Of a DNA stretch of 64,000 nucleotides, positions 1 to 8,623 are shown in pieces; within the stretch, counting starts at the first letter, position 1, and each line of letters begins with the position of its first letter. The notes under the pieces were generated by a model. It did no database searches and had not been told where the DNA came from. It worked only from the letters and a program-made list of their open reading frames with translations. Source of the DNA: Candidatus Zhuqueibacterota bacterium (GTDB taxonomy: Bacteria; BS750m-G25). Made by a program: the position numbers and the translations under genes. The DNA is taken from contig JADHWK010000007.1 of assembly GCA_016783505.1 (NCBI GenBank), forward strand, positions 5,122 through 69,121, written 5' to 3'.

Positions 1-77
1 ATTTATTAGGAAAGAACTTCATAAAATTCTCATTGTTGCAGCATAAAATAGAGACATAAAAATATTTTCAACATTGA

Positions 78-269
78 ATTATACCAATATTTGTTAATAC
101 TGACATCTTTGTTTTTCCATCTATTAGGGAGGTCTATAGTATGGTAATTGTGGAGGGTTTATATGATGGTTTGCCAGTCATTACTACAAATGTTGGTGGA
201 ATCCCCGAAATCGTCAAAGATGGGATTAATGGATACCTGGTCAAGCCTAAGGATTTTGTGTCTTCATAG
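78..269 (+). pseudogene. Glycosyltransferase family 4, C-terminal fragment
   Basis: An open frame of about 63 codons encodes only the C-terminal donor-binding part of a GT4 enzyme. It reads ...DIFVFPSIREVYSMVIVEG, then GLPVITTNVGGIPEIV and DGINGYLVKPKD, and stops at 267-269. These are the hallmark segments around the EX7E-like motif and the nucleotide-sugar contact loop of GT-B enzymes. The frame is closed by a stop just upstream (75-77), and no N-terminal acceptor domain is visible in bases 1-77, so this cannot be a working enzyme. The in-frame ATG at 141 would give only 42 residues. It lies at the edge of a decaying, AT-rich glycan locus. The identity as a GT4 fragment is clear; whether it came from the same gene as the other GT fragments nearby is not known. 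Confidence 0.75.
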
Positions 270-359
270 CAATTAAATCGCGGTTTTGCCGTGTTAAGTA
301 ATATTATCAATAGTTGAATCATTTGGCAAGTCATGTATTTAAAAAAATTGGAGGGGGAA

Positions 360-2231
360 ATGAAAACCAAAATACTAGTTATTCTATGCTTAATTCCATT
401 TACATTAGGCTTTGCCCAGGGACAAGCAGATTATTATGGTATATATTTTAAAACCTTTCCTTGGACAATTGTCGAATATCCCGAATGGGTTGATGCAGTT
501 GTAAGCGACTGGGGAGCTACAGGTGTTCAACTGGAGGCAGTATGGCGTATATTCGAGCCAGATCGCAGTGATCTTGAAGCTGATCCTATCTATACATGGA
601 CACAATTTGATCAATCTCTTGATACTTTAATAAACAAGGGCGTAGACATTTCATTTAGAGTAAGAATAGGTTCGCTTTTACCAGATTGGGTTGATTTTAA
701 AATGGATGCTACCAGTGCATCCGATGGACTAAACCATGTGGGATTATTTGATAAGGAGGATTTTCACATTGGTGATAAAGGAAATCATATTTGGAAAGGC
801 CAAGCACCATTATCAAACAATAATTCTAATCGATATTTTAATTTAACTTCGAAAAAAGGTATTGAAACTATGACACGGTTTTATGAAGATGTAGTAAAAC
901 ATATTAAAGAATATTTAATTGATTCTGGACGTTATGGTTCGGATCGTAGACCTATAGAAATTATTCCTACGGTAAATCTTGTTGGTGAAATGGAATTGAA
1001 TTCGGACTGGAACATGACGGGATATTCACCAATTGAAATAGATTCTTTTCGGGTTTATTTAGTGAATAAATATCTTACAATTGATAGGTTAAATTCCAGA
1101 TGGTGTTCGAATTTTTCAAATTTTTCTGACATTAATTCAATAGATTCCAGTTGGCGTTGGCATGAGTATAAAAATATGTCATTTAAAGATTATACATATC
1201 CTCCTGGAAGATTAGATTGGTTAAATTTTAAATTTAAACAATCGAAAAAGATGGTAGATCGTTTTGCAAAAATTACCAAAAAATATGGATTTAAAATGGG
1301 AGTGCAACTCGGTTGCTTGCATGATTATCGCTTAGATTTTAGAGGATTCTACGACCCTACTTCTTTATTAGGACGTGCTTACGCTTTTAGACTTGCGGAC
1401 ATAAAAGGTTATAAAGAGGTTTTTGCATTTGGTGCAAATTATGCTCGCTCTATTTGTGAGTATTGGGATTGGAAGTGGAAGGATGGAGAAAGACGTGGGT
1501 TCACATCGGAAACAAATAATCATATGTATGGATATGTTTCCGGTGATTCTGCTGATTATGCAAGAGAACTAGCCAGTATTTGGGCGGATCAAGTAGAATC
1601 ATATTATGACAGGGGCGCAGATATTCATGTAATAGCTGGTGGTTGGGGTAATTCTCAAGATCGTGAGGGCTTTTTTATAAACGGCTCATTACTTGTCAAA
1701 GACTCAACAATACAAAGCTGGTATGAAGAATTTAGGACAGTGTTACAAGAAAAAAAAGGTACAAATAGACAAACTGTAATCAATAATAAAGCTATTCATT
1801 TAAGTACAAATTGTTATTTAATCATAGCAAATAGATCATCAGAAAACATATTTTTTCTTTATAATTCTGTTAAACCAGATTCAGATTATATAGATCCATC
1901 TGCAAGTTATCAAGATGATGGTTGTGATATTGTAACAAATTATATGATAATATATGATCCAGGATATCTAAATAAATACAATAATTTTTCACTTACTAAA
2001 AGTAGCAAATATATGTCCGATGAGGTTTATCTTTCTCTGATGAGAACGGACATAGATGATAATATTGTAAATATCAGAAATGCAACCGCAATTTATGATA
2101 ATGGACATGGTGAATTTAAAACAACACCGGGCTTAAGAAATGAGATTGATAAAGAAAGAATATCACCTATTCATTTAATTTGGCGTTCTCGGCGTGATCT
2201 GAAGATAAAATTTCCTGATTCAAATAGGTAA
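360..2231 (+). CDS. Secreted glycoside hydrolase-like TIM-barrel protein (GH42-like)
   Basis: The 623-residue product starts at ATG 360, chosen because a strong GGAGGGGG ribosome site lies at 350-357 and a signal peptide (MKTKILVILCLIPFTLGFAQ) follows immediately. The body resembles the GH42-type beta-galactosidase barrel. Near residues 205-215 is NLVGEMELN, where E210 is a candidate acid/base. After it comes the family-like stretch with FRVYLVNKY, LTIDRLNSRW and a following F-rich loop. TSETNNHMYGY near residue 384 offers a candidate nucleophile (E384). It is probably exported to the periplasm or surface to trim or modify the polysaccharide made by the surrounding genes. It is AT-rich like the rest of 1-7040. 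The GH42 assignment is from motif resemblance only; another clan-A hydrolase is possible. Confidence 0.55.
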   Translation: MKTKILVILCLIPFTLGFAQGQADYYGIYFKTFPWTIVEYPEWVDAVVSDWGATGVQLEAVWRIFEPDRSDLEADPIYTWTQFDQSLDTLINKGVDISFRVRIGSLLPDWVDFKMDATSASDGLNHVGLFDKEDFHIGDKGNHIWKGQAPLSNNNSNRYFNLTSKKGIETMTRFYEDVVKHIKEYLIDSGRYGSDRRPIEIIPTVNLVGEMELNSDWNMTGYSPIEIDSFRVYLVNKYLTIDRLNSRWCSNFSNFSDINSIDSSWRWHEYKNMSFKDYTYPPGRLDWLNFKFKQSKKMVDRFAKITKKYGFKMGVQLGCLHDYRLDFRGFYDPTSLLGRAYAFRLADIKGYKEVFAFGANYARSICEYWDWKWKDGERRGFTSETNNHMYGYVSGDSADYARELASIWADQVESYYDRGADIHVIAGGWGNSQDREGFFINGSLLVKDSTIQSWYEEFRTVLQEKKGTNRQTVINNKAIHLSTNCYLIIANRSSENIFFLYNSVKPDSDYIDPSASYQDDGCDIVTNYMIIYDPGYLNKYNNFSLTKSSKYMSDEVYLSLMRTDIDDNIVNIRNATAIYDNGHGEFKTTPGLRNEIDKERISPIHLIWRSRRDLKIKFPDSNR

Positions 2232-2293
2232 AACACAAATTGGCTTAAGCTTCTGGTGGAAAGAATTTCGGTCACTAATATGGGTATAATTAA

Positions 2294-3283
2294 ATGAAAG
2301 TTACTTTCTTTTGCCATGTGGAAAAAAAGGCGTTAGAGGTTGTTGAATTTTACAAACAGGATATAGAAATATTGAGGGAATTGGGGCATCAATTATCCGT
2401 TGCAACAAAATGGTCTGCTATAAATTGGAGTGCAGATGTTCTGTACATTTGGTGGTGGACCTACGCATTTTTACCTATATTGATTGGTAAAATATTCAAT
2501 AAGAAGACAATAATTACTGGAACCTTTAATTATTGCTGTCCAATGATGAATAGGGATTTTTTTAGGCGTAATTGGTTTGAGAGATTCTTAATAAAATTTT
2601 CGGCGAAATATGCTGGTCTCAACGTCCTTGTATCAAAACATGAATACGATGCTATGTTAAAAGATTGGAAATTAAAAAATCTCTATTACTCCCCTCACTG
2701 TGTGGATATTAAAAAGTATAAACCTAGTAATACTCGAAAAAAGGATTTGATATTTACCATTTGTTGGATAGCAGAAGAAAATCTTAAAAGAAAGTGTTTA
2801 CCTGAAATTGTACAAGCTGCAAAATTATTAGTACAAAATAATTTTCAACTAAAATTCATAATTGCAGGACGAAAGGGTAATGGATTCCTAAATTTAAAAA
2901 GGATGATTGAGAAAAATAATTTATCGGACAATTTTGAAGTGATTGGTCAAATCAGTGAAGAAGAAAAAATTTCATATTTGCAAACGTGCACAATATATTT
3001 ACAGCCATCTAAATATGAGGGATTTGGTTTGGCAATTGCAGAAGCTATGAGTTGTGGTGCACCTGTAATTAGCTCAGATGTTGGTGAAGTAAGAGAAGTT
3101 GTGGGGGAAGCAGGAATTATCTTAAAAGGATGTTCCCCAGAAGAAATTGCAGGGGTTATTATTGATTTATTGGGTAATGAATATAAAAGAGAACAATTAA
3201 GCAAATGGGCAAGGGAAAAAATCGTAAGAGATTTTCCCAGAATTAGAAGGAAAAAAGAGTTAGAAAAAATATTAAAATATTAG
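2294..3283 (+). CDS. Glycosyltransferase family 4
   Basis: This 329-residue GT-B glycosyltransferase probably adds a sugar to a lipid-linked glycan at the cytoplasmic face of the membrane. The C-terminal Rossmann domain is typical: IAGRKGNG near residue 192, PSKYEGFGLAIAEAM with the EX7E pair at E242/E250, then CGAPVISSDVGEVREVV. The N-terminal acceptor domain is short, and a hydrophobic segment (YIWWWTYAFLPILIGKIF, about residues 51-68) may sit against the membrane. Of the GT4 sequences in this 5-kb block it is the only complete one. Its stop codon overlaps a possible GTG of the next (broken) gene. Sugar donor and acceptor cannot be read from sequence. Confidence 0.8.
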   Translation: MKVTFFCHVEKKALEVVEFYKQDIEILRELGHQLSVATKWSAINWSADVLYIWWWTYAFLPILIGKIFNKKTIITGTFNYCCPMMNRDFFRRNWFERFLIKFSAKYAGLNVLVSKHEYDAMLKDWKLKNLYYSPHCVDIKKYKPSNTRKKDLIFTICWIAEENLKRKCLPEIVQAAKLLVQNNFQLKFIIAGRKGNGFLNLKRMIEKNNLSDNFEVIGQISEEEKISYLQTCTIYLQPSKYEGFGLAIAEAMSCGAPVISSDVGEVREVVGEAGIILKGCSPEEIAGVIIDLLGNEYKREQLSKWAREKIVRDFPRIRRKKELEKILKY

Positions 3284-3288
3284 TGGCT

Positions 3289-4560
3289 ATGAAACAAATA
3301 ATTCAAAGTCTTAAAAATGGAAATTTAGAAATAGCAAATGTTCCTTTCCCCAAAGTAACCCCAGGTAATCTCCTTATTAAAACGGTTAATTCATTAATAT
3401 CAACAGGCACTGAACGAATGCTTATTGAGTTTGGGAAATCGAATTTGATTGCCAAAGCCAAACAGCAACCGGACAAAGTTAAACAGGTGATTGATAAAAT
3501 TAAGACTGATGGATTAATTCCGACTTTGAATGCGGTACGTTCGCGTCTGGACGAACCATTACTATTGGGTTATTGTAATGTAGGCGAGGTAATTTAAATC
3601 GGAGAGGGGGTTAGTGGGTTTAAAATTGGAGACAGAGTAATTTCAAATGGTCCCCATGCCGAATTTGTAGTCGTGCCTAAAAATTTATGTACAAAGATAC
3701 CTGAAGATCTTTCCTGTAAAGAAGCGGTATTTGCTGTATTGGGAGCGATTGGATTGCGGGGTGTCAGACTAGCTCAACCGACGATTGGAGAAACATTTGT
3801 TGTTATCGGCTTAGGACTTATTGGGCAACTGACGACACAAATATTGATTGCAAACGGTTGTAAGGTTATAGGTTTTGATTTAAATCCTAAAAGGGTAAAA
3901 CTATCGCAAAAATTTGGAGTAAAGGCATTTAATCTAAATGATATAGATGATCCTGTTGAAGTGGCTATGAGTTGTTCTGGAGACAAAGGCGTGGATGGTG
4001 TTTTAATAACAGCATTCACAAAAAGTAGTGAACCGATTTATCAGGCTGCTCAAATGTGCCGTAAAAGAGGAAGAATTATTCTGGTCGGTGTAACGGGATT
4101 AAAACTCACCAGGGCAGATTTTTATGAAAAAGAATTAATTTTTCAAGTGTTGTGTTCTTGCGGTCCGGGACGATATGATGAAAGTTATGAAAACAAAGGT
4201 AATGACTACCCTTTTGGATTTGTTCGATGGACAGCAAAAAGAAATTTTGATATATCTGTTTTCCCATCTATTTTAGAAAGTGAAAGTTTTGGCGTCGCCG
4301 CTGTTGAAACTCAAGCCTGTGGGATTCCTGTTGTTGTATCAAATGTTGGGGGTCTGCCCGAAGTTGTTAGGAATGGTAAAACAGGGATTGTTGTTCCTCC
4401 AAGAGACATTAATGGTTTAAAAAATGCAATTATTGATCTCATGTTAAATATAGAAAAAAGAAAAAGATATTCTATTAATTCAAGAGAACATGTTTTGCAT
4501 AATTACAACTGGAAAGAAAATGCTAAAATAATGGAAGATTTATACTTGGAGTTTAACTAA
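3289..4560 (+). pseudogene. Chimera: Zn-dehydrogenase N-part fused to glycosyltransferase C-part, with internal stop
   Basis: One frame runs from ATG 3289 to 4560 but carries an in-frame TAA at 3595-3597. The first part (3289 to about 4248) matches the alcohol-dehydrogenase half of the bi-domain oxidoreductases (Zn-ADH plus Gfo/Idh) found in polysaccharide loci: MKQIIQSLKNG, STGTERMLIEFGK, GYCNVGEVI-stop-IGEGVSGFKIGDRV, GLGLIGQLTTQIL, FVRWTAKRNF. The family normally has Glu where the TAA stands, so a GAA-to-TAA change is likely. From about 4249 the protein switches in frame to a GT4 C-terminus (DISVFPS, ESFGVAAVE, GIPVVVSNVGGLPEVV). The Gfo/Idh half and the GT N-terminal half are both missing. 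This is best read as deletion fusion followed by decay. Confidence 0.8.
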
Positions 4561-4564
4561 CTTG

Positions 4565-4708
4565 ATGAAAGAAAATAGAAAGGACATCCTTTTTTTAACC
4601 CATTATTTTCCACCGTAGGTAAATGTCCCAGTTTCCAGAACTTATGAACATGCGAAGCGTTGGGTAAAAAAGGGTATCAAAGTAACAATTATAACCAATT
4701 TTAGATAA
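4565..4708 (+). pseudogene. Glycosyltransferase family 4, N-terminal fragment with internal stop
   Basis: Forty-seven codons from ATG 4565 give MKENRKDILFLTHYFPP, then TAG at 4616-4618, then VNVPVSRTYEHAKRWVKKG and IKVTIITNF before a second stop at 4706-4708. This is the start of a WbuB-type GT4: the first beta strand, the YFPPE-N-P loop and the H-A--W---GH-VTV-T segment. The family usually has Glu at the TAG position. The rest of the gene is absent. It lies directly downstream of a GT C-terminal half, so the pieces are in scrambled order rather than a simple split gene. Confidence 0.65.
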
Positions 4709-4721
4709 TTCGGAAATAATT

Positions 4722-5750
4722 ATGAACACCCAAAACGATAATAAATACCCTCTTGTATCAATACTTTTTGCAGTTAGAAACGAAAATGATTATATAAGCA
4801 ATGCATTAGACAGCATAGTTCAGCAGGATTATCCAGAAGAAAGTATCGAAATTATTTGTGTCGATGGTTTTTCTGATGATGGAACTTATGAGCAGCTGAT
4901 TGAGAAGATTGAAATATTTAGAAATTTGAAAGTTTTTAGGAATTCTAAGAGAATATCGGCCGCAGGTTGGAACATTGGTTTAGAGAAATCCGAGGGAAAG
5001 TATGTTTTGATTATAAGCGGTCACGCAAAACTAAGTTCCAATTATATAAGAGAATGCGTAAATATACTTCAAACATCTGATTATATCGGAGTTAGTGGAC
5101 CAACAACCCCCGTCGGTTTAAATAATTTTGGAAAACTTCTTGCATTAACAATGAAAAGCCGCTTTGGGGTTGGTAATGCACAATATTTTTTATCAGGCAA
5201 AGAGAGGATAGTTGAAACCATTGTATATGGGTGCTATGTAAAAAAGGCTTTATTAGAAGTTGGAAAATTTTCTGAGGATATTAAAAGAGGCCAAGATTGG
5301 GAATTAAACTATCGATTAAGGAATCGAGGATATAAATTATTTCAAACTCCAAAAATTAGATCCAAATATTATGTTAGATCTGATTTAAAAAGTGTTTGGA
5401 AACGCCATTTTGAGGCTGGAAAGTGGAAAGTAAAGATCATCTATGATCACCCCTCGTCAATTTTACCAAGACATATTATACCGCTTTTTTTTAGTTTAGT
5501 ATTGATAAGTCTACTATTTATCAGTTTTTTAAATCTAATGCTTTTTAAAATATTTTTAGGAATAATTCTGTGCTATTTTTTGGCTGCTATGGCCGTTTCT
5601 ATTTCCTTCTGTTTAAAGAATTCAATTAAATCCTTATTGTTCTTTCCGGTCATTTTTTTCGCTATGCATTTTTCTTATGGACTTGGAATGATTATTGGAA
5701 TAGCTCAATTATTTGTATATGGCATTTTGAAGAAAAAACAACCCATATGA
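4722..5750 (+). CDS. Membrane glycosyltransferase family 2 (ExoA-like)
   Basis: The 342-residue protein has a GT-A domain of about 230 residues followed by two to three hydrophobic helices (roughly residues 245-340). Motifs seen are PLVSILFAVRNE, IICVDGFSDDGT and NSKRISAAGWNIGLEKS, then a long acceptor part with RGQDWELNYRLRNRGY near residue 188, the ED/QXXRW-like region. This resembles the succinoglycan ExoA group, which adds a hexose to a polyprenyl-linked oligosaccharide at the inner membrane. It is AT-rich and follows the glycosyltransferase fragment by 13 bp. The family is clear; the exact linkage is not known. Confidence 0.8.
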   Translation: MNTQNDNKYPLVSILFAVRNENDYISNALDSIVQQDYPEESIEIICVDGFSDDGTYEQLIEKIEIFRNLKVFRNSKRISAAGWNIGLEKSEGKYVLIISGHAKLSSNYIRECVNILQTSDYIGVSGPTTPVGLNNFGKLLALTMKSRFGVGNAQYFLSGKERIVETIVYGCYVKKALLEVGKFSEDIKRGQDWELNYRLRNRGYKLFQTPKIRSKYYVRSDLKSVWKRHFEAGKWKVKIIYDHPSSILPRHIIPLFFSLVLISLLFISFLNLMLFKIFLGIILCYFLAAMAVSISFCLKNSIKSLLFFPVIFFAMHFSYGLGMIIGIAQLFVYGILKKKQPI

Positions 5751-6033
5751 TTAAATCAAGTCCTAAATATTCTATAAGATTGGTTCAAGTTTGTTATCAG
5801 CAGAAATCGGAATGAACGTAGTGAATGGAGACTTCTTTTGATAAGAGTTATCGATTTTCTATCATTCCATTTTTAAATATCTACGCCCTGTTTATCATTC
5901 TTCGTTTTTTCTTATGCCCAAACAGACGATCAACTTTAAAGAAGATTGACTATTAAGAAATATCCAAATGACCTCTATCCTTGATTTCATTTCTTAATTT
6001 AAGGTTTTAAATACAAAAAGGAATTTATTTAAC

Positions 6034-7038
6034 ATGCATATTTTAGTTACAGGTAATCAGGGGTTTATTGGGTCTTTTTTGGCACAAGCGCTTCTTGAAG
6101 CTGGGCATACTATACGAGGGCTTGACATTAATAATGATGGTAAGCATTTGAATAATTTCCCAACTATTAAAGCTAATATACTCGATAAAAAAGCTGTATC
6201 AAAAGCTGTTAAAGGTGTAGAGTGCATTATTCATTTAGCTTCCGAACATAAAGATTTTGGGATTAGTAGCGAGGAATACTTCAGTGTGAATGAAAAAGGG
6301 ACTCGGGTATTATTAGAATGTGCTTCTGAAGCAAGGGTCAACAAATTTATTTTTTTCAGCTCTGTAGCTGTTTATGGGGATCAGCAAGCTACCACAGAAG
6401 AAACGCCACCAAATCCTACTAATCCCTATGGGGCCTCTAAGTTAGCCGCTGAAAAGGTTATTAAATATTGGGTTTATGAAAATCCACAGAGACAAGTTGT
6501 TATTATTCGTCCAACGGTTGTTTTTGGGCCTCGTAATTTCGCCAACATTTTTAGGTTAATTAAGCAGGTTTGCGATAGGAGATTTATTTGGATTGGAAAG
6601 GGGGATAATATCAAATCAGTTGCTTATGTAGAGAATCTTGTAGCTGCAACCCTATTCCTTTTGGATAGAATGAAACCAGGTTTAGAGGTATTTAACTATT
6701 CGGATGAACCCCATATGAAGACAAGACAATTAGTCAATTTAATTGCAGAAAAAGCCGGTGTTCCTGTTACTAAGTGTATAGTACCCTTTGGTTTCGCACT
6801 ATTTTTCAGCAAAATCTTCGATGCAGTAGGAAGTATAACCGGACATGATTTTCCGATAACATCTGCTCGAATAGAGAAATTTGATACACCGACCTATCAT
6901 AGAGCAGAAAAAATAAAACTATGGCGATTTACCCCAATCTATTCCATTGAAAAGGGGATTGAAATAACTGTTAGTTGGTATAACGATGAATATAAACCAT
7001 TGAAGAGGAAATTATTTTATTCTGAAAGCTTGGATTAG
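6034..7038 (+). CDS. NAD-dependent nucleotide-sugar epimerase/dehydratase
   Basis: The 334-residue short-chain dehydrogenase-type enzyme has the NAD-binding glycine motif at its start (VTGNQGFIGS, residues 5-14), the D-N-D strand after it, FFSSVAVYGD near residue 110 and the catalytic YGASK near residue 132. It probably epimerises or dehydrates a nucleotide sugar (UDP- or GDP-linked) that feeds the glycosyltransferases around it. The 283 bases upstream contain no recognisable gene and are AT-rich. It is the last AT-rich gene of the locus: six bases after its stop the composition rises sharply with the next gene. The substrate is undetermined. Confidence 0.8.
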   Translation: MHILVTGNQGFIGSFLAQALLEAGHTIRGLDINNDGKHLNNFPTIKANILDKKAVSKAVKGVECIIHLASEHKDFGISSEEYFSVNEKGTRVLLECASEARVNKFIFFSSVAVYGDQQATTEETPPNPTNPYGASKLAAEKVIKYWVYENPQRQVVIIRPTVVFGPRNFANIFRLIKQVCDRRFIWIGKGDNIKSVAYVENLVAATLFLLDRMKPGLEVFNYSDEPHMKTRQLVNLIAEKAGVPVTKCIVPFGFALFFSKIFDAVGSITGHDFPITSARIEKFDTPTYHRAEKIKLWRFTPIYSIEKGIEITVSWYNDEYKPLKRKLFYSESLD

Positions 7039-7044
7039 ACAATA

Positions 7045-8421
7045 TTGTCAAGACAGAAATTAATATTATTGGTAGTTGATTTCTTTACTATCAATCTGGC
7101 CTTCTTTCTTGCCTATTGGCTTAGGTTTGAGTCGGGACTTTTTCGGCTGCCCCTTCCGGTACCGCAATTCGTGATCTACGGCGGCCTTATTATCTGGGTC
7201 TATTGGCTGGTGATATTTACCTTTCGGGGACATTACCGGATCCAGCATGCGGTTTCCCGATTCGATGTATTTGTGAACGTTTTGAAAACGACCTTCATCG
7301 GCGTGCTCATACTCTTTCTCCTTACCACCGATATTTCCCATCCCATAACCCGATCTCGGTCGATCATTGCTAGCTATTGGTTATTGATGGTCTTTTGGGT
7401 TAGCCTGGGAAGGATAACATTCTATACCGTCCAGCGAAATTTGTTTAATAGGGGGATCGGCCTACGGCGGGCGGTGATCGTGGGGTGTAACGACAGGGGC
7501 AAAGACCTCTATAAAAGGCTCAAACGGTATCCGGCGTTGGGTTTTGAGATGGTGGGGTTTGTGGATAAAAAGAATCCGGCCGAGAATGGTCCGCTCTTTC
7601 TGGGCAAAATAAAGAACCTGGCCTCTATCATTGATAATTATAGGATTAATGAGGTGTTAATCGCCCTGGATTCCAAGGATCATCGGGAGATCATTCGGGT
7701 GATTTCCAGTTGTAACAGTCCCAACATAAGCCTTAAGATTATCCCCGACCTCTACGATATTATCTCCGGCCAGGCGAGGACAAACCAGATCTATGGGCTG
7801 CCGTTGATTGAGATCTTCCCCGATTTTATGCCCCCATGGGAGCAGGCAGCCAAGCGGGCCATAGATATTGTTTTTTCCCTATTTATTTTAATCATTACAC
7901 TGCCCATTTCTATGATCGTTGCTATAGCTGTAAAGGCTGATTCCCGGGGGCCGATTTTCTACCGGCAGAAGCGGGTAGGAAAGGGTGGGAAGGAGTTTAT
8001 AATCAATAAATTTCGATCCATGGTACACCGGGCAGAGGACCGCACCGGGGCGGTGTGGGCGGGGAAAGATGATTCCCGTATCACCCGGGTGGGACGGGTC
8101 ATCCGCAGCCTGCGGGTTGATGAAATTCCCCAGTTTATCAATGTCTTAGACGGGGATATGAGTCTGGTAGGACCCCGACCTGAACGATCGGTCTTCGTCA
8201 AGAAGCTGCGAAAAAAAATTCCCCTGTATGAACGGAGGTTAAACGTGCGGCCTGGCATTACGGGCTGGGCCCAGGTGAAACACAAATATGATGAGTCCTT
8301 AGACGACGTCAGGGTGAAGCTGCGCTATGATTTCTTTTATCTCGAAAACATGTCCCTGAGGATGGATTTTAAAATTTTATTAAATACAATCTGGGTCATA
8401 ATCAGTAGGAAGGGTCATTAA
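7045..8421 (+). CDS. Undecaprenyl-phosphate sugar phosphotransferase (initiating transferase)
   Basis: This 458-residue membrane enzyme probably transfers a sugar-1-phosphate to undecaprenyl phosphate, the first step of glycan assembly. It starts at TTG 7045; the second codon onward (RQKLILLVVDFFTINLAFF) is a usual N-terminus for the family. Four to five membrane segments occupy residues 1-120, a CoA-binding-like Rossmann domain (VIVGCNDRGKDLYKRL) lies near 145-260, and the catalytic bacterial sugar transferase domain fills the last 200 residues. That domain shows KRAIDIVFSL, RVGKGGKEFIINKFRSM, DEIPQFINVLDGDMSLVGP and RPGITGWAQV. GC content is clearly higher than in the genes before it, as expected for a conserved flank of a variable glycan locus. 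Confidence 0.88.
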   Translation: MSRQKLILLVVDFFTINLAFFLAYWLRFESGLFRLPLPVPQFVIYGGLIIWVYWLVIFTFRGHYRIQHAVSRFDVFVNVLKTTFIGVLILFLLTTDISHPITRSRSIIASYWLLMVFWVSLGRITFYTVQRNLFNRGIGLRRAVIVGCNDRGKDLYKRLKRYPALGFEMVGFVDKKNPAENGPLFLGKIKNLASIIDNYRINEVLIALDSKDHREIIRVISSCNSPNISLKIIPDLYDIISGQARTNQIYGLPLIEIFPDFMPPWEQAAKRAIDIVFSLFILIITLPISMIVAIAVKADSRGPIFYRQKRVGKGGKEFIINKFRSMVHRAEDRTGAVWAGKDDSRITRVGRVIRSLRVDEIPQFINVLDGDMSLVGPRPERSVFVKKLRKKIPLYERRLNVRPGITGWAQVKHKYDESLDDVRVKLRYDFFYLENMSLRMDFKILLNTIWVIISRKGH

Positions 8422-8452
8422 GCTTGTAGGGATATTGATTCTGTTGCTGTCA

Positions 8453-8554
8453 TTGAAAGAAAAAAAACGCTGTCAACCCATTTTTGAAGAAGGCGGTGTC
8501 CGATTTGCCTATCTTTTTGGATCAATAGCGAATGGAACTTATGGCCCAAAATAA
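8453..8554 (+). pseudogene. Remnant of a minimal nucleotidyltransferase (MNT) gene
   Basis: A frame of about 33 codons (possible TTG 8453 to TAA 8552-8554) encodes ...FEEGGVRFAYLFGSIANGTYGPK. AYLFGS-A-G is the signature of the small MntA/KNTase-fold nucleotidyltransferases that pair with HEPN proteins, but the following S-x-D-x-D catalytic aspartates are missing because the frame ends. The rest of the 200-base gap between the sugar transferase and the aminotransferase shows no partner gene. The motif match is short, so chance similarity cannot be excluded. Confidence 0.35.
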
Positions 8555-8623
8555 AACATTCGTTGGGGGACTTAGGAGGGTTTGCTCAGTACTTGATATC
8601 CCATCTGAAATTTAAGGGGTGCG

